64,000 nt of DNA, taken from Devosia lucknowensis. Lineage in GTDB: Bacteria > Pseudomonadota > Alphaproteobacteria > Rhizobiales > Devosiaceae. The translations under genes were made by a program, and so were the position numbers. Below, one piece after another: positions 1-9,268 of the stretch. The stretch lies in contig NZ_FXWK01000001.1 in the NCBI RefSeq assembly GCF_900177655.1, positions 310,001 through 374,000 on the forward strand, written 5' to 3'. The notes beneath the pieces are model-generated. The model saw only the letters and a program-made list of their open reading frames with translations, did no database searches and was not told the DNA's origin. How positions within the stretch are numbered: position 1 is the stretch's first letter; each line of letters starts with the position of its first letter.

Positions 1-1
1 G

Positions 2-583
2 AAGCTTTTCGCTATCGCCTGGCTGGGCGTTTTCGGTTTCAACTTCCTGGGCGGCGCCCTCGATATTTTCACCGGCTTCACGATCAATAACGCCGCCATA
101 GCGGCAGGCTCTCTGGTGCTGATCAGCGTGGTTTTCGCGGTCCTGATGCGCGCCCCGACGGTGCAGGGGCGCAAGGTCATGGACGAGATCGAAGGGTTCA
201 AGCTCTACCTCGAGACGGCCGAGAAGAACCGGCTCAACATCAACGACGAGCCGCCGCTGACGGTGGACCGTTTCGAGCGCATCCTGCCCTATGCCATCGC
301 CCTGGGCGTGGAAAAACCGTGGTCCGAGCACTTCGATGCCGAACTCAAGCGCAACGCGGTCAGCGACGCGCCCCAAAGCTACAGTCCAAGCTATTACTTC
401 GGCCGCAATGGCTTCTCGCCCGGCTCGATTGCCAGCTCGATCTCCACGGCCTCCGCAGGGATGGCGGCGGCAATGATCGCGGCACAACCCGTGCAGGCCT
501 CGTCGTCGGGCATTTCGAGCGGCGGTGGCGGTGGCGGCTTCTCCGGCGGTGGCGGGGGCGGCGGTGGGGGCGGCGGCTGGTAG
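2..583 (+). CDS. DUF2207 domain membrane protein, C-terminal part
   Basis: The reading frame is already open at the window edge, so only the C-terminal 193 residues are seen. A hydrophobic stretch comes first (LFAIAWLGVFGF and following), then a second membrane segment ending in VFAVLMRAPT. Next is a cytosolic stretch, MDEIEGFKLYL...FERILPYAIALGVEKPWSEHF, which is the conserved end of DUF2207 proteins. The protein finishes in a low-complexity Ser/Gly tail ending in a run of glycines and a Trp, also typical of the family. The function is unknown; relatives are multi-pass membrane proteins often found beside LemA or between glyQ and glyS. The stop lies 1 base before the next gene, so the two are probably cotranscribed. 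Confidence 0.85.
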   Translation, partial: KLFAIAWLGVFGFNFLGGALDIFTGFTINNAAIAAGSLVLISVVFAVLMRAPTVQGRKVMDEIEGFKLYLETAEKNRLNINDEPPLTVDRFERILPYAIALGVEKPWSEHFDAELKRNAVSDAPQSYSPSYYFGRNGFSPGSIASSISTASAGMAAAMIAAQPVQASSSGISSGGGGGGFSGGGGGGGGGGGW

Positions 584-584
584 C

Positions 585-953
585 ATGGACGAAGGCGTCT
601 ACGGCCAGGATATCGTCGCCCCGGCATGGGTTGCGCATGGTCTCGACTATGGCGACCGCGAGCGGGGAAGCAGCGGCGCCTTCGGCTATTTCTACAACTT
701 CATCGACTATGGCTTTGTCGAAGGGGACGCCGAATATCGGGCGCGCCATTACCTCGATGAACAGGGCACGGCGCACTTCCTGCATCCGCCGGCTCAAGAT
801 GATTTCGCGCTGAGAGTGCTCGTCTTTCTTGCCATGCGCTTCGAGCGCCTCGTGTGGCTGGATTCCCAACTGGGCTATGTCAACATCCCCGATGCGGTGA
901 TGGCCGAGGTGGAGAAGCGAATGGACGCGCATATGGCGGCCCATTCAGGTTGA
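585..953 (+). CDS. Conserved hypothetical protein (122 aa)
   Basis: The ATG at 585 lies 1 base after the stop of the DUF2207 gene. The G-rich end of that gene (the glycine codons) can serve as ribosome binding sequence, so translational coupling is likely. The product is soluble, acidic and rich in aromatic residues (YFYNFIDYGF, VLVFLAMRFERLVWL), with no signal peptide or membrane segment. I do not recognise the family. It sits between the DUF2207 gene and glyS and probably belongs to the same transcript. An in-frame GTG or ATG further upstream would read through the glycine codons in another frame and is unlikely. Confidence 0.6.
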   Translation: MDEGVYGQDIVAPAWVAHGLDYGDRERGSSGAFGYFYNFIDYGFVEGDAEYRARHYLDEQGTAHFLHPPAQDDFALRVLVFLAMRFERLVWLDSQLGYVNIPDAVMAEVEKRMDAHMAAHSG

Positions 954-1030
954 GACCTCCTGCCTAGCGCATGGACAAGCCGACGCCCCCGCGCTAATCA
1001 CGCACACGCCTCAAAATCCGGTACTTTCAC

Positions 1031-3055
1031 ATGCCCGAACTTCTGCTCGAACTCTTCTCCGAGGAAATCCCCGCCCGTTTCCAGCGTCGTGCGGCCGAAG
1101 ACCTCAAGAAGTCCGTCACCAATGCTCTGGTGGATGCAGGTCTGGTCTATGAAGGTGCCAAGGCTTTCGTGACCCCACGCCGTCTCGCCCTGTCGGTATC
1201 CGGCCTGCCGGTCCGCTCGCCAGACACGCGCGAGGAAAAAAAGGGCCCCAAGGTCGGGGCGCCGCAACCGGCCATCGACGGGTTCCTGCGGTCCGCCGGG
1301 CTGACTTCGCTCGATCAGGCCAAGATCGAAAGCGACCCCAAGAAGGGCGATTTCTACGTGGCGCAGATCGACAAGCCGGGCGCCGACGCGGTCGACCTGC
1401 TCTCGACCATCCTCCCCAAGGTGATGGGCGACTTCGGCTGGGCCAAGTCCATGCGCTGGGGTTCGGGCGGCTTCAATTGGGTCCGCCCCCTGCGCGCCAT
1501 AACCGCGACCTTCGGCACCGAGAATGACGAGCCGGTGGTCGTGCCGTTTTCCATTGCGGGCCTCGCCTCCGGCCAGACCACGTTCGGCCACCGTTTCCTG
1601 TCGCCCGATGCGATCCGCGTGAAGCGCTTCGACGACTACCAGATGGCGCTCGAACGCGCCAAGGTCGTGCTCGATATCGATCGCCGCAAGGACATTATCC
1701 GCACCGATGCGGATAATCTGGCCTTCGCGCAGGGCCTGAGCGTGATCCACGACGAAGGCTTGCTCGAAGAAGTGGCCGGTCTCGTCGAGTGGCCCAATGT
1801 GATGATGGGCTCGTTCGATCCGGAGTTCCTCAAGCTGCCGGAGGAAGTCATCATCGCCACCATTCGCGCCAACCAGAAATGCTTCTGCCTGCGCGATGCA
1901 TCCGGCAAGCTGGCCCCCAATTTCATCATCACCAGCAACACCATTCCTGTAGATGGCGGGGCCGTGGTCGTGGCCGGCAACGAACGCGTCATCCGCGCGC
2001 GGCTGTCCGATGCGGCCTTCTTTTACCAGGGCGACCTCGCCATTCCGCTCGAACACGGCCTGCCCAAGCTCGAGGACATGGTATTCCACGCCAAGCTGGG
2101 TTCGCAATTCTCCATGGTCGAACGCCTGGTCAATCTTGCCGCCGAAATCGCGCCCAAGGTCGGTGCCGATGTCGAGCAGACCAAGCGCGCCGCCATGCTG
2201 GCCAAGGCCGATCTCGTCACCGGCATGGTGGGTGAGTTCCCCGAGCTGCAGGGCCTGATGGGTCGCTACTACGCCACTGCGCAAAACGAGCCGGCGGCGA
2301 TCGCCCATGCCCTCGAGATGCACTACAAGCCCGTTGGTCCCTCGGACCGCGTGCCGACCGAACCCGTGTCTATCGCCGTGGCGCTCGCGGACAAGCTCAA
2401 TGTGCTCTCCGGCTTCTGGTCGATCGACGAGAAGCCGACCGGCTCGCGCGATCCCTTCGCGCTGCGGCGCGCTGCTCTCGGTGTCATCCGCATCATCACG
2501 GAAAACAACCTGAAGTTCCCGCTCGCGGTGGAGCCGGATCTGCTGGCTTTCTTCCATGACCGTCTCAAGGTGACGCTGCGCGATGCCGGCGCCCGCCATG
2601 ACCTCGTGGATGCAGTGATTTCGTCTGACAGCAACGACATACTGCAGATCACCCAGCGTGCCGAAGCGCTCTCGACCCTCCTGGCAACCGACGACGGCGC
2701 GAACCTGCTTGCCGGTTACAAGCGCGCCGCCAATATCCTCGCGGCAGAGGAGAAAAAGGACGGCAAGTCCTATGCCGGGTCTGTCGATCAGGCAGCGCTG
2801 AGGCTGCCCGAGGAAGAAGCGCTGGCCTTTGCCGTCGATGGGGTCCACTCGGGCGTCGCCGCGCATGTAGCGCGGGACGACTACAAGGGGGCCATGACCG
2901 AACTGGCGACCCTGCGCGCCCCTGTGGATGCGTTTTTCACCGCGGTTCTCGTCAACGATGCCGATCCGGCGGTGCGCGCAAACCGCCTCAACCTTCTGGC
3001 ACGCCTGCGCGACACCATGCACCTCGTGGCCGATTTCGGTAAGGTCGCGGGCTAA
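1031..3055 (+). CDS. glyS: Glycyl-tRNA synthetase beta subunit
   Basis: The 674-residue product starts [17 protein letters not shown], the standard N-terminus of the beta subunit of the bacterial alpha2beta2 glycyl-tRNA synthetase. The beta chain binds tRNA-Gly, while the alpha chain (GlyQ) carries the aminoacylation site. Family hallmarks include the conserved segments FGHRF, VEWPNV and [10 protein letters not shown] in the first half. An HD-like middle part with [21 protein letters not shown] and a C-terminal DALR-type helical region follow. The length is close to the alphaproteobacterial norm (about 690). glyQ is not in the window and is expected upstream. A weak intrinsic terminator follows the stop. 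Confidence 0.97.
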   Translation: MPELLLELFSEEIPARFQRRAAEDLKKSVTNALVDAGLVYEGAKAFVTPRRLALSVSGLPVRSPDTREEKKGPKVGAPQPAIDGFLRSAGLTSLDQAKIESDPKKGDFYVAQIDKPGADAVDLLSTILPKVMGDFGWAKSMRWGSGGFNWVRPLRAITATFGTENDEPVVVPFSIAGLASGQTTFGHRFLSPDAIRVKRFDDYQMALERAKVVLDIDRRKDIIRTDADNLAFAQGLSVIHDEGLLEEVAGLVEWPNVMMGSFDPEFLKLPEEVIIATIRANQKCFCLRDASGKLAPNFIITSNTIPVDGGAVVVAGNERVIRARLSDAAFFYQGDLAIPLEHGLPKLEDMVFHAKLGSQFSMVERLVNLAAEIAPKVGADVEQTKRAAMLAKADLVTGMVGEFPELQGLMGRYYATAQNEPAAIAHALEMHYKPVGPSDRVPTEPVSIAVALADKLNVLSGFWSIDEKPTGSRDPFALRRAALGVIRIITENNLKFPLAVEPDLLAFFHDRLKVTLRDAGARHDLVDAVISSDSNDILQITQRAEALSTLLATDDGANLLAGYKRAANILAAEEKKDGKSYAGSVDQAALRLPEEEALAFAVDGVHSGVAAHVARDDYKGAMTELATLRAPVDAFFTAVLVNDADPAVRANRLNLLARLRDTMHLVADFGKVAG

Positions 3056-3061
3056 GGCGGG

Positions 3062-3086
3062 AACCGCGCGGGGTTCGCGCGGTTTT
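3062..3086 (+). terminator. Hairpin after glyS
   Basis: A 9-bp perfect stem (AACCGCGCG / CGCGCGGTT, 3062-3070 with 3076-3084) with a 5-nt loop lies 6 bases after the glyS stop and is followed by a short T-run. It is a plausible weak rho-independent terminator, but the T-tract is only four bases, so read-through into the DUF808 gene is possible. Confidence 0.5.
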
Positions 3087-3115
3087 GCTCTGCACCACCT
3101 TTTCGGAAGCATGAC

Positions 3116-4108
3116 ATGGCTGTTGGACTGATCGCCCTTCTCGATGACGTCGTGAGCCTTGCCAAGGTCGCCGCGGCCTCGCTGGACGACATAGCCGGGC
3201 AGGCGGCCAAGGCGGGTGCCAAGGCTGCGGGTGCAGTCATCGACGACGCCGCGGTGACGCCCAGCTACGTCTCGGGCTTCAAGGCCGATCGCGAATTGCC
3301 CATGATCGCCCGTATCGCCTGGGGCTCGGTGCGCAACAAGCTGCTGTTCCTGCTGCCGGCGGCGCTATTGCTTTCGCTGTTCGCCTCCTGGCTGATCACG
3401 CCGCTGCTGATGATCGGCGGCGCCTATCTTTGCTACGAGGGGGCGGAAAAGGTGTTTCACCTTTTTGCCCCGCATCAGGCCGAGCATCACGAAGCAAGCA
3501 TCGAGCACACCGCCATCTCCCCCGCTTCGCTGGAGGATCAGAAGGTCGCGGGCGCCATCAAGACCGATTTCATTCTCTCGGCCGAGATCATGACCATCAT
3601 CCTGGCCGCCATCGAGGTTCCTGACTTCTGGACGCGCGCGGGCATCCTGGCGGTTGCGGGCGTCGGGATCACCATCGCCGTCTATGGGGCGGTTGCCCTG
3701 ATCGTGAAGGCGGACGACATGGGCCTGTGGCTGGCCAAGAACGGCCGCACCGGCGCCGGTCGGGGATTTGGCCGTGGCGTGGTGCAGGCCATGCCGACCT
3801 TCATGCAGGGCCTGAGCCTTGTCGGCACAGCGGCGATGACCTGGGTCGGGGGAAGCATCATTGCCCACGGCCTCTACCAGTTCGGCGTGACCGGACCCGA
3901 GCATGTGATCGAAGCGGCTGCCCATTGGGCCGAGCACACCTTCCCGGCAATCGCGGGAATTGCCGGTTGGCTGGCCACGGCGCTGGTGGATTTCGTCATC
4001 GGCCTTGCGCTGGGCGCGTTGCTGATCCCAGTGGCCGGCTATGTCATCAGCCCGGCCTGGAAGGCGATCAAGGGCCTGTTGCCGAAGCGGGCTAAACCGG
4101 CGGCGTGA
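3116..4108 (+). CDS. DUF808 (YedI-like) inner membrane protein
   Basis: The 330-residue protein opens with [20 protein letters not shown], then [20 protein letters not shown], which are the signature of the DUF808/YedI family. Several hydrophobic segments follow (for example [18 protein letters not shown] near residues 80-100, with others at about 155-195, 235-260 and 280-320), so it is an inner membrane protein. The biochemical role of the family is unknown. It converges on rnhA and overlaps its 3' end by 17 bases. Confidence 0.88.
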   Translation: MAVGLIALLDDVVSLAKVAAASLDDIAGQAAKAGAKAAGAVIDDAAVTPSYVSGFKADRELPMIARIAWGSVRNKLLFLLPAALLLSLFASWLITPLLMIGGAYLCYEGAEKVFHLFAPHQAEHHEASIEHTAISPASLEDQKVAGAIKTDFILSAEIMTIILAAIEVPDFWTRAGILAVAGVGITIAVYGAVALIVKADDMGLWLAKNGRTGAGRGFGRGVVQAMPTFMQGLSLVGTAAMTWVGGSIIAHGLYQFGVTGPEHVIEAAAHWAEHTFPAIAGIAGWLATALVDFVIGLALGALLIPVAGYVISPAWKAIKGLLPKRAKPAA

Positions 4109-4562
4109 GTGGCACGGCGCGCTTCTGCTTGAACGGCGCCATGCCTTCACGGGCCAGTTCATCGGCGCGTTCGTTGAGTTCGTCCCCCGCGTGACCTTTG
4201 ACCCAGTGCCAACTGATCTCGTGCCGCTTGGTGGCCTCGTCGAGCGCCTGCCAGAGTTCGACATTCTTGACCGGCTTCTTGTCGGCCGTGCGCCAGCCGT
4301 TGCGCTTCCAGCCATGGATCCAGCTCTGCACGCCATTCTTGACGTATTGGCTATCGGTGTGGAGGTCGACGGTACAGGGCCGGGTGAGGGCATTGAGCGC
4401 CTCGATGGCCGCGGTCAGCTCCATCTTGTTATTGGTGGTCAGCGCCTCGCCGCCCTTCAATTCCTTGCGGTGCGGGCCGAACTGCAGGATCGCGCCCCAG
4501 CCACCAGGGCCTGGATTGCCCGAACAGGCGCCGTCGGTATGGATGATGACAGGTTCAGCCAA
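4092..4562 (-). CDS. rnhA: Ribonuclease HI
   Basis: The 156-residue enzyme degrades the RNA strand of RNA-DNA hybrids, including replication primers and R-loops. It starts [21 protein letters not shown] with the first catalytic Asp in HTDGAC. It then has the catalytic Glu in [13 protein letters not shown], the Asp of the HTDSQYV motif, the substrate-handling [15 protein letters not shown] loop and the last Asp. The length matches E. coli RNase HI. The gene overlaps the upstream GNAT gene by 8 bases and lies in an ispH-GNAT-rnhA operon on the minus strand. Confidence 0.97.
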   Translation of the reverse strand: MAEPVIIHTDGACSGNPGPGGWGAILQFGPHRKELKGGEALTTNNKMELTAAIEALNALTRPCTVDLHTDSQYVKNGVQSWIHGWKRNGWRTADKKPVKNVELWQALDEATKRHEISWHWVKGHAGDELNERADELAREGMAPFKQKRAVPLTPPV

Positions 4563-5082
4563 TGCTTGGTCGCCTCAGGATATGAAACTGGCAGGTCAGG
4601 CCACCGGGCTCCACCTCGACATGGGTTGGCTCCATGCCGATCTTGCGCAGGACGGCAAGAGATGGCGCATTGCACGTGTCGGCAAAGCCGATGAAGTGCG
4701 TGCTGGTGGTTTCGCGGAAATACCAGTCCCGGAGGCCGGCTGCCGCTTCCTTGGCAAAGCCCTGGCCGTGATGCTCTTCAAAGAGCGCATAGCCGATTTC
4801 GGGCTCGCCGGTGGGGCCATAGATGCCGAAGCCGGCGCGGCCGATGAAGACGCCGTCGCTCTTGCGCGTGAGGCGCAGCTTGCCCAGTTGCCGTGTTTCG
4901 AAGAGCTCGATCCAGCCGCGCAGCGCCGTCTCGGCCTTTTCGCGCGTCCAGGGCTCGCCGCTCGAAGACAGGTAGCGGGCGACATTGGCAGTGCCATGGA
5001 GCGCGACGAGGTCATCGATTTGGTCGAGCCGCCAGCCGGAAAGAACCAGCCGGTCGGTCTCGAACAGGGCGAGATCGCTCAT
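4555..5082 (-). CDS. GNAT family N-acetyltransferase (RimJ/RimL type)
   Basis: The 175-residue protein starts [17 protein letters not shown], the usual opening of RimJ/RimL-like acetyltransferases. It contains the acetyl-CoA core segments GRAGFGIYG...[22 protein letters not shown] and [13 protein letters not shown]. It should transfer an acetyl group from acetyl-CoA to an amine, but the substrate cannot be predicted. The start at 5082 shares an ATGA overlap with the ispH stop, giving translational coupling. A longer upstream reading would run antisense through ispH and has no family similarity. In related genomes this slot between ispH and rnhA usually holds thrB. Confidence 0.9.
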   Translation of the reverse strand: MSDLALFETDRLVLSGWRLDQIDDLVALHGTANVARYLSSSGEPWTREKAETALRGWIELFETRQLGKLRLTRKSDGVFIGRAGFGIYGPTGEPEIGYALFEEHHGQGFAKEAAAGLRDWYFRETTSTHFIGFADTCNAPSLAVLRKIGMEPTHVEVEPGGLTCQFHILRRPSIG

Positions 5083-6050
5083 CGGCCGGAGGCCACTTCC
5101 AGGTTGCGCAGCACCTTGGGGATGTTGAAGGCGATGTTCTCTTCGGCCGTGGTCTTGGTCTCGACGGAAACCTCGTAGCGCGCGGCAAAGGCGTCGATGA
5201 CTTCCTCGACGAGGCTTTCGGGAGCCGAGGCGCCAGCGCTGACGCCCAGCGATGTCAGGTTGCCATAGAGCGACCAGTCGATCTCGCTGGCGCGGTCGAC
5301 CAGAGTAGCGACCTTGCATCCCGAGCGAAGCGCGACTTCCACCAGCCGCTGCGAATTGGACGAATGCGGCGAGCCGACCACGATCATCGCATCGACGAGC
5401 GGCGCCACGGCCTTGATCGATTCCTGACGGTTCGTGGTGGCGTAGCAGATGTCTTCCTTGTGCGGCCCGTTGATGGCCGGGAAGCGCGCGCGCAGCGCCG
5501 CCACGATTTCGCGCGTGTCATCGACGCTGAGCGTGGTCTGCGTGACAAAGGCCAAGGTCTGCGGGTCGCGGGGCGTAAAGGCGTTGGCGTCGTCCACCGT
5601 TTCGATCAGGGTAACGGCGCCGGCAGGCAGCTGGCCCATCGTGCCGACCACCTCGGGGTGACCCGCATGGCCGATCAGCACGATCTCGTGGCCTTCCTCG
5701 AAATGCCTCGTGGCCTCGACATGCACCTTGCTGACCAGCGGGCAGGTGGCGTCGAGGAAAAACATGTTGCGCGAGCGGGCATCGGCCGGCACGCTCTTGG
5801 GCACGCCATGCGCCGAGAACACGACGGGCGCCTCGGTCTCGGGGATCTCGTCGAGTTCTTCGACAAATACCGCGCCCTTGGCCTTGAGGCCTTCCACCAC
5901 GTATTTGTTGTGCACGATGGCGTGGCGGACATAGACCGGCGCGCCATATTTCTGGAGCGCCAGCTCCACGATCTGGATCGCGCGGTCGACGCCAGCGCAG
6001 AATCCACGTGGTGCGCAGAGCAGAATGTCTAGGTGCGGCCTTTTTTCCAT
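5079..6050 (-). CDS. ispH: 4-hydroxy-3-methylbut-2-enyl diphosphate reductase
   Basis: The 323-residue [4Fe-4S] enzyme carries out the last step of the MEP isoprenoid pathway, reducing HMBPP to IPP and DMAPP. The three cluster-ligating cysteines are in [10 protein letters not shown] (residue 18), DATCPLV and ICYATTNRQ. The catalytic region with [11 protein letters not shown] and the Glu within [12 protein letters not shown] is present, as is [11 protein letters not shown]. The length is normal. It is divergent from the PEP-utilising enzyme, with a 102-bp intergenic region between them, and it heads the ispH-GNAT-rnhA operon. Confidence 0.97.
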   Translation of the reverse strand: MEKRPHLDILLCAPRGFCAGVDRAIQIVELALQKYGAPVYVRHAIVHNKYVVEGLKAKGAVFVEELDEIPETEAPVVFSAHGVPKSVPADARSRNMFFLDATCPLVSKVHVEATRHFEEGHEIVLIGHAGHPEVVGTMGQLPAGAVTLIETVDDANAFTPRDPQTLAFVTQTTLSVDDTREIVAALRARFPAINGPHKEDICYATTNRQESIKAVAPLVDAMIVVGSPHSSNSQRLVEVALRSGCKVATLVDRASEIDWSLYGNLTSLGVSAGASAPESLVEEVIDAFAARYEVSVETKTTAEENIAFNIPKVLRNLEVASGR

Positions 6051-6152
6051 GTCAGATCAGATGCTTTCAGTGCCTTCGCAAGTCAAGTGCTGTTGCAGCA
6101 AGGGCAGGGCATGGGCAATATGCACCAAGGTGTGTGACCGGGACGGTTTCAG

Positions 6153-8441
6153 GTGAGTTTGGCGCAGGAAATGTTTGCGATTGCCCCGGCGATGGGGAAG
6201 GCGAACCTCAGCGCTGGTCAATTGAAATTGCTCACCGGCAAGGCTCGCTGGATCTTCCGCGTCGGCGAGGCCGGCTTTCCCACCGTTCCAACCATTGCCA
6301 TCACGCGCGCCGCCTGGGACGAACTTCAGGCCGAGCGGACGCGCAAAGATACGCGCCTGCGCACCCATTGGGTCGCCTGTCTCTTCAAGCTGGTCTCCAG
6401 GGATGGGTCGCCGCCGCAACTGGTGGTGCGAACGTCGGCCAGCAGTCACAATGGTGGACTTGCGCCGGCAAAGCTCGGCATTGCGGCCCCCGCCGCGCCT
6501 GAGGATGCGGTCGACCCTACGCGCCCACTGGCGAAGGCCATCAAGCAGGCCTTCGAAAGTTATGGCTTTTCCGGCCGCACCTGGACAGGTCAGCGTCAGG
6601 ACGACGACCGCGGACGCCAGATCGTGCTGGTACAGGCCCTTGCGAGCGGTGACGTCGAACAATTCCTCACGCGCAATGCCACGTCGGGCGTACTCGGACC
6701 GGCCCCCCTCGGCGGTAGTCCGCTGCCGCGCCTCCCGGCCGGCGTGGTGTCTCTGATCGACCTGCTCGACGCCAAGGCTGGCCGGCACATGGCGTGCCTC
6801 GTCGCTATCGACCGGGGCCAGGTGACATTCGTCTCCGCGCGTCCGGTACAGGCGAGCGCCGGCGCCGAATTGACCGCCGCGGTCGATCGCGTCGAGCGCA
6901 AGGTCTGGACGCCACAAGGCGCAGTGAGCCGCGTCGATGCCAATCGCCTCGCACTCATGCTGCATCCGCGGCTCAAGTCGGCCGACGAGGTGACCCCGAT
7001 AGCCATGGGCCTCGGGGTTTCGCCAGGCGCGGCCAGCGGCATCATCACGTTTAACCCCGACGATGCAGCCAGGCTCAGGGCAAGAGGCAAGCACTGCATC
7101 CTCGTCGTCAACGAAACCGGCCCAGCCGATATCGAGGGCATGAAGGCCGCTACCGGCATCCTCACCGCGCGCGGCGGCATGTCGAGCCATGCGGGCGTGA
7201 TCGCGCGCATCACCGGCAAGCCCTGCGTGGCAGGTGTGCGCAGCCTCAGCGTCGATACCAGCGAAATGGTCTGCCGCATCGGCGAGCGGGAATTCAGGGC
7301 CGGCGACCGTCTCACCATCGATGGCACTGACGGTGCTGTCTACCTCGGGACCCTGCCTTTGGCGCAGCCGCAGATCGGTGGCGCCATCAGCAAGCTGCTC
7401 GGCTGGTCCGATGCGAGCCGAACCATCGCGGTGCGCACCAATGCCGAGACTGTGGAATCAGCGCAGACGGCCCTGAGCTTCGGGGCCGAGGGCATCGGGC
7501 TGGCGCGGTCCGAGCACATGTTCTTTTCGCCCGAGCGCATGGTGGCGCTGCGGCGCATGATCCTCTCGGAAGACGAGGATGCCCGCGCCCGGGCTCTGGC
7601 GGGTCTGGTGGATTTTCAAACCGGGGATTACTCGGCACTCTTTTCGGCCATGCGCGGATTACCGGTGACGGTGCGCCTTTTTGATCCGCCGCTGCATGAA
7701 TTCCTGCCGCGCACGGATGAGGAGGTCGAAGAAACGGCCTTATCGCTCGGCGTCGCGGTGCGGGCGCTGCGCCTGCGCCTCGAACGCATTGCCGAGATCA
7801 ACCCCATGCTCGGGCATCGCGGCGTGCGGCTGGCCATCACCTATCCCGAAATCCTGCAGATGCAGATGCAGGCTGTGCTGGCAGGCGCGCGCGCCGCCAG
7901 CGAACGCCAGGCCGATCCCGTCACCGTAGAGGTGATGGTGCCTTTCGTGTCCACGGCCACCGAAGTCTCCTGGATCCGGGAACGCGCCATGGCCATGCTC
8001 GACAATTCCGGGCTGACCCGGTCGGATCGCGTGCGGTTTTCATTCGGCACGATGATCGAGCTGCCGCGCGCCTGCCTCCGGGCCGGCGACATCGCGGGGA
8101 TGGTCGACTTTATCTCCTTCGGTACCAACGATCTTACCCAGACGACGTTCGGCATCTCGCGCGACGATGCCCCGGCCTTCCTTGCGGCCTATCAGCGCAA
8201 GGGCGTCTATGAGCGTGACCCCTTCGTCACCATCGACGAAAAGGGAGTGGGTGAAATGATCGCCATTGCCATTGCGCGCGGCAAGGCAGCCAATCCTCGC
8301 TTGAAGATCGGCATCTGCGGCGAGCATGCAGGGGATCCGGCGTCGCTGCAGTTTTTTGCGGGCCTTGGCGTCGACTATGTCAGTTGCTCACCCTATCGTG
8401 TTCCGGTTGCCCGGCTGACCTTGGCACAGGCATCGGCTTAA
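6153..8441 (+). CDS. PEP-utilising enzyme, pyruvate phosphate dikinase-like with reduced ATP-grasp half
   Basis: Of the 762 residues, the C-terminal two thirds match pyruvate, phosphate dikinase. The phosphohistidine motif GGMSSHAGVIAR has its His at residue 346. The PEP-binding TIM barrel shows LARSEHMFF, NPMLGHRGVRL and SFGTNDLTQ. The catalytic Cys in GICGEHAGDP is at residue 722. The N-terminal nucleotide-binding part is only about 250 residues instead of about 340. Where PPDK has LLGGKGANLAEM it reads LLTGKARWIFRV, and the typical MPGMMDT region is lost (VRTSASSHNGG instead). It may therefore not be an active ATP/AMP dikinase and could act as a phosphotransfer or regulatory protein. The start is GTG; an ATG at 6171 is an alternative. 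Confidence 0.8.
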   Translation: MSLAQEMFAIAPAMGKANLSAGQLKLLTGKARWIFRVGEAGFPTVPTIAITRAAWDELQAERTRKDTRLRTHWVACLFKLVSRDGSPPQLVVRTSASSHNGGLAPAKLGIAAPAAPEDAVDPTRPLAKAIKQAFESYGFSGRTWTGQRQDDDRGRQIVLVQALASGDVEQFLTRNATSGVLGPAPLGGSPLPRLPAGVVSLIDLLDAKAGRHMACLVAIDRGQVTFVSARPVQASAGAELTAAVDRVERKVWTPQGAVSRVDANRLALMLHPRLKSADEVTPIAMGLGVSPGAASGIITFNPDDAARLRARGKHCILVVNETGPADIEGMKAATGILTARGGMSSHAGVIARITGKPCVAGVRSLSVDTSEMVCRIGEREFRAGDRLTIDGTDGAVYLGTLPLAQPQIGGAISKLLGWSDASRTIAVRTNAETVESAQTALSFGAEGIGLARSEHMFFSPERMVALRRMILSEDEDARARALAGLVDFQTGDYSALFSAMRGLPVTVRLFDPPLHEFLPRTDEEVEETALSLGVAVRALRLRLERIAEINPMLGHRGVRLAITYPEILQMQMQAVLAGARAASERQADPVTVEVMVPFVSTATEVSWIRERAMAMLDNSGLTRSDRVRFSFGTMIELPRACLRAGDIAGMVDFISFGTNDLTQTTFGISRDDAPAFLAAYQRKGVYERDPFVTIDEKGVGEMIAIAIARGKAANPRLKIGICGEHAGDPASLQFFAGLGVDYVSCSPYRVPVARLTLAQASA

Positions 8442-8503
8442 ATAGCTGCCGCTGCATACCTATATGCGGTGGGTAAAGCACAGTGCGCCCGAAACGGGCC
8501 GAT

Positions 8504-9076
8504 ATGGGAAGGGGCATCTGGTTCGTGAAAAGAGCAGTTTTCGCCGTGTGTATTCCGCTGCTGATGGCTCCGGTTCTGCCGGTCGCAGCACAGACCGGTG
8601 CCCAGTGCGCCGCGATCGGAGACGATGGTGAGCGCCTTGCGTGCTACGACACTCTGTTCAGAACGGCTGCCGGCGCTGCGCCGCTTGCCAGCGTCACGCT
8701 CGAATCCGAACAGCTGATCCCGGCGCGACCCACCGGACGCGCACCAGCCACGATCACCGTTTCGTGCGAGGCCGAAGGGCTGAAGGTGACGTTCGGGTTC
8801 GCCGGAAACACCATGTCGTCGATCGGTCGCGATGTGGGCCTGACCCTACAGAACGACCTTGCCCGTGCGCGATCGTCCACGCTGCCGGTCAATGCCGAGA
8901 ACACTGCCGTTCTGATCAACAATACCGCGGATACCATCAGTTTCCTCGATAGTCTCGAGGGCACGACCAACCTTACTGTCCGCGTGACGCCTGTCAGTAC
9001 CCGATCCTTGTCGGTCCGTTTCCGCGTCGATGCGTTTCCCGCCGAAGTCGCGCCTGTGGTTGCAGCCTGCGAGTAG
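8504..9076 (+). CDS. Secreted hypothetical protein with TagO/VasI-like features
   Basis: The product is about 190 residues. A signal peptide (KRAVFAVCIPLLMAPVLPVAAQ) is followed by QCAAIGDDGERLACYD. That Cys-x(n)-RLACYD pattern is seen in many periplasmic proteins, including type VI secretion-associated TagO/VasI. The rest is beta-rich (ATITVSCEAEGLKVTFGF, LTVRVTPVSTRSLSVRFRVDAF) and ends with a Cys near the C-terminus, so a disulfide is plausible. No type VI genes lie nearby. Possible starts are GTG 8483, ATG 8504 and GTG 8525; the last would place the signal peptide right at the N-terminus. The function is unknown. Confidence 0.65.
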   Translation: MGRGIWFVKRAVFAVCIPLLMAPVLPVAAQTGAQCAAIGDDGERLACYDTLFRTAAGAAPLASVTLESEQLIPARPTGRAPATITVSCEAEGLKVTFGFAGNTMSSIGRDVGLTLQNDLARARSSTLPVNAENTAVLINNTADTISFLDSLEGTTNLTVRVTPVSTRSLSVRFRVDAFPAEVAPVVAACE

Positions 9077-9268
9077 GCGCAGCTTTCCCGCCAATTTGTC
9101 GCACGCATGGGCGCCTCTTGCCTCATGCTGGCCACATCGACGCCGCGTGCACGCCGCGAATGCCATTTACCCCGCGCTAACCTTAATAACCGATCATCAC
9201 GACCGTCGGCATTTGAGCGTCACAATTGCCGCGCCTGAGTTCGTGTTGCGTAGCGTTGAGTATCATTT

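Noticed and set aside
998..3112. Open minus-strand frame of 704 codons opposite glyS
   Set aside because: It is the antisense of a clear glyS gene. The product is rich in Arg/Gly/His with no family features, which is common in high-GC genomes.
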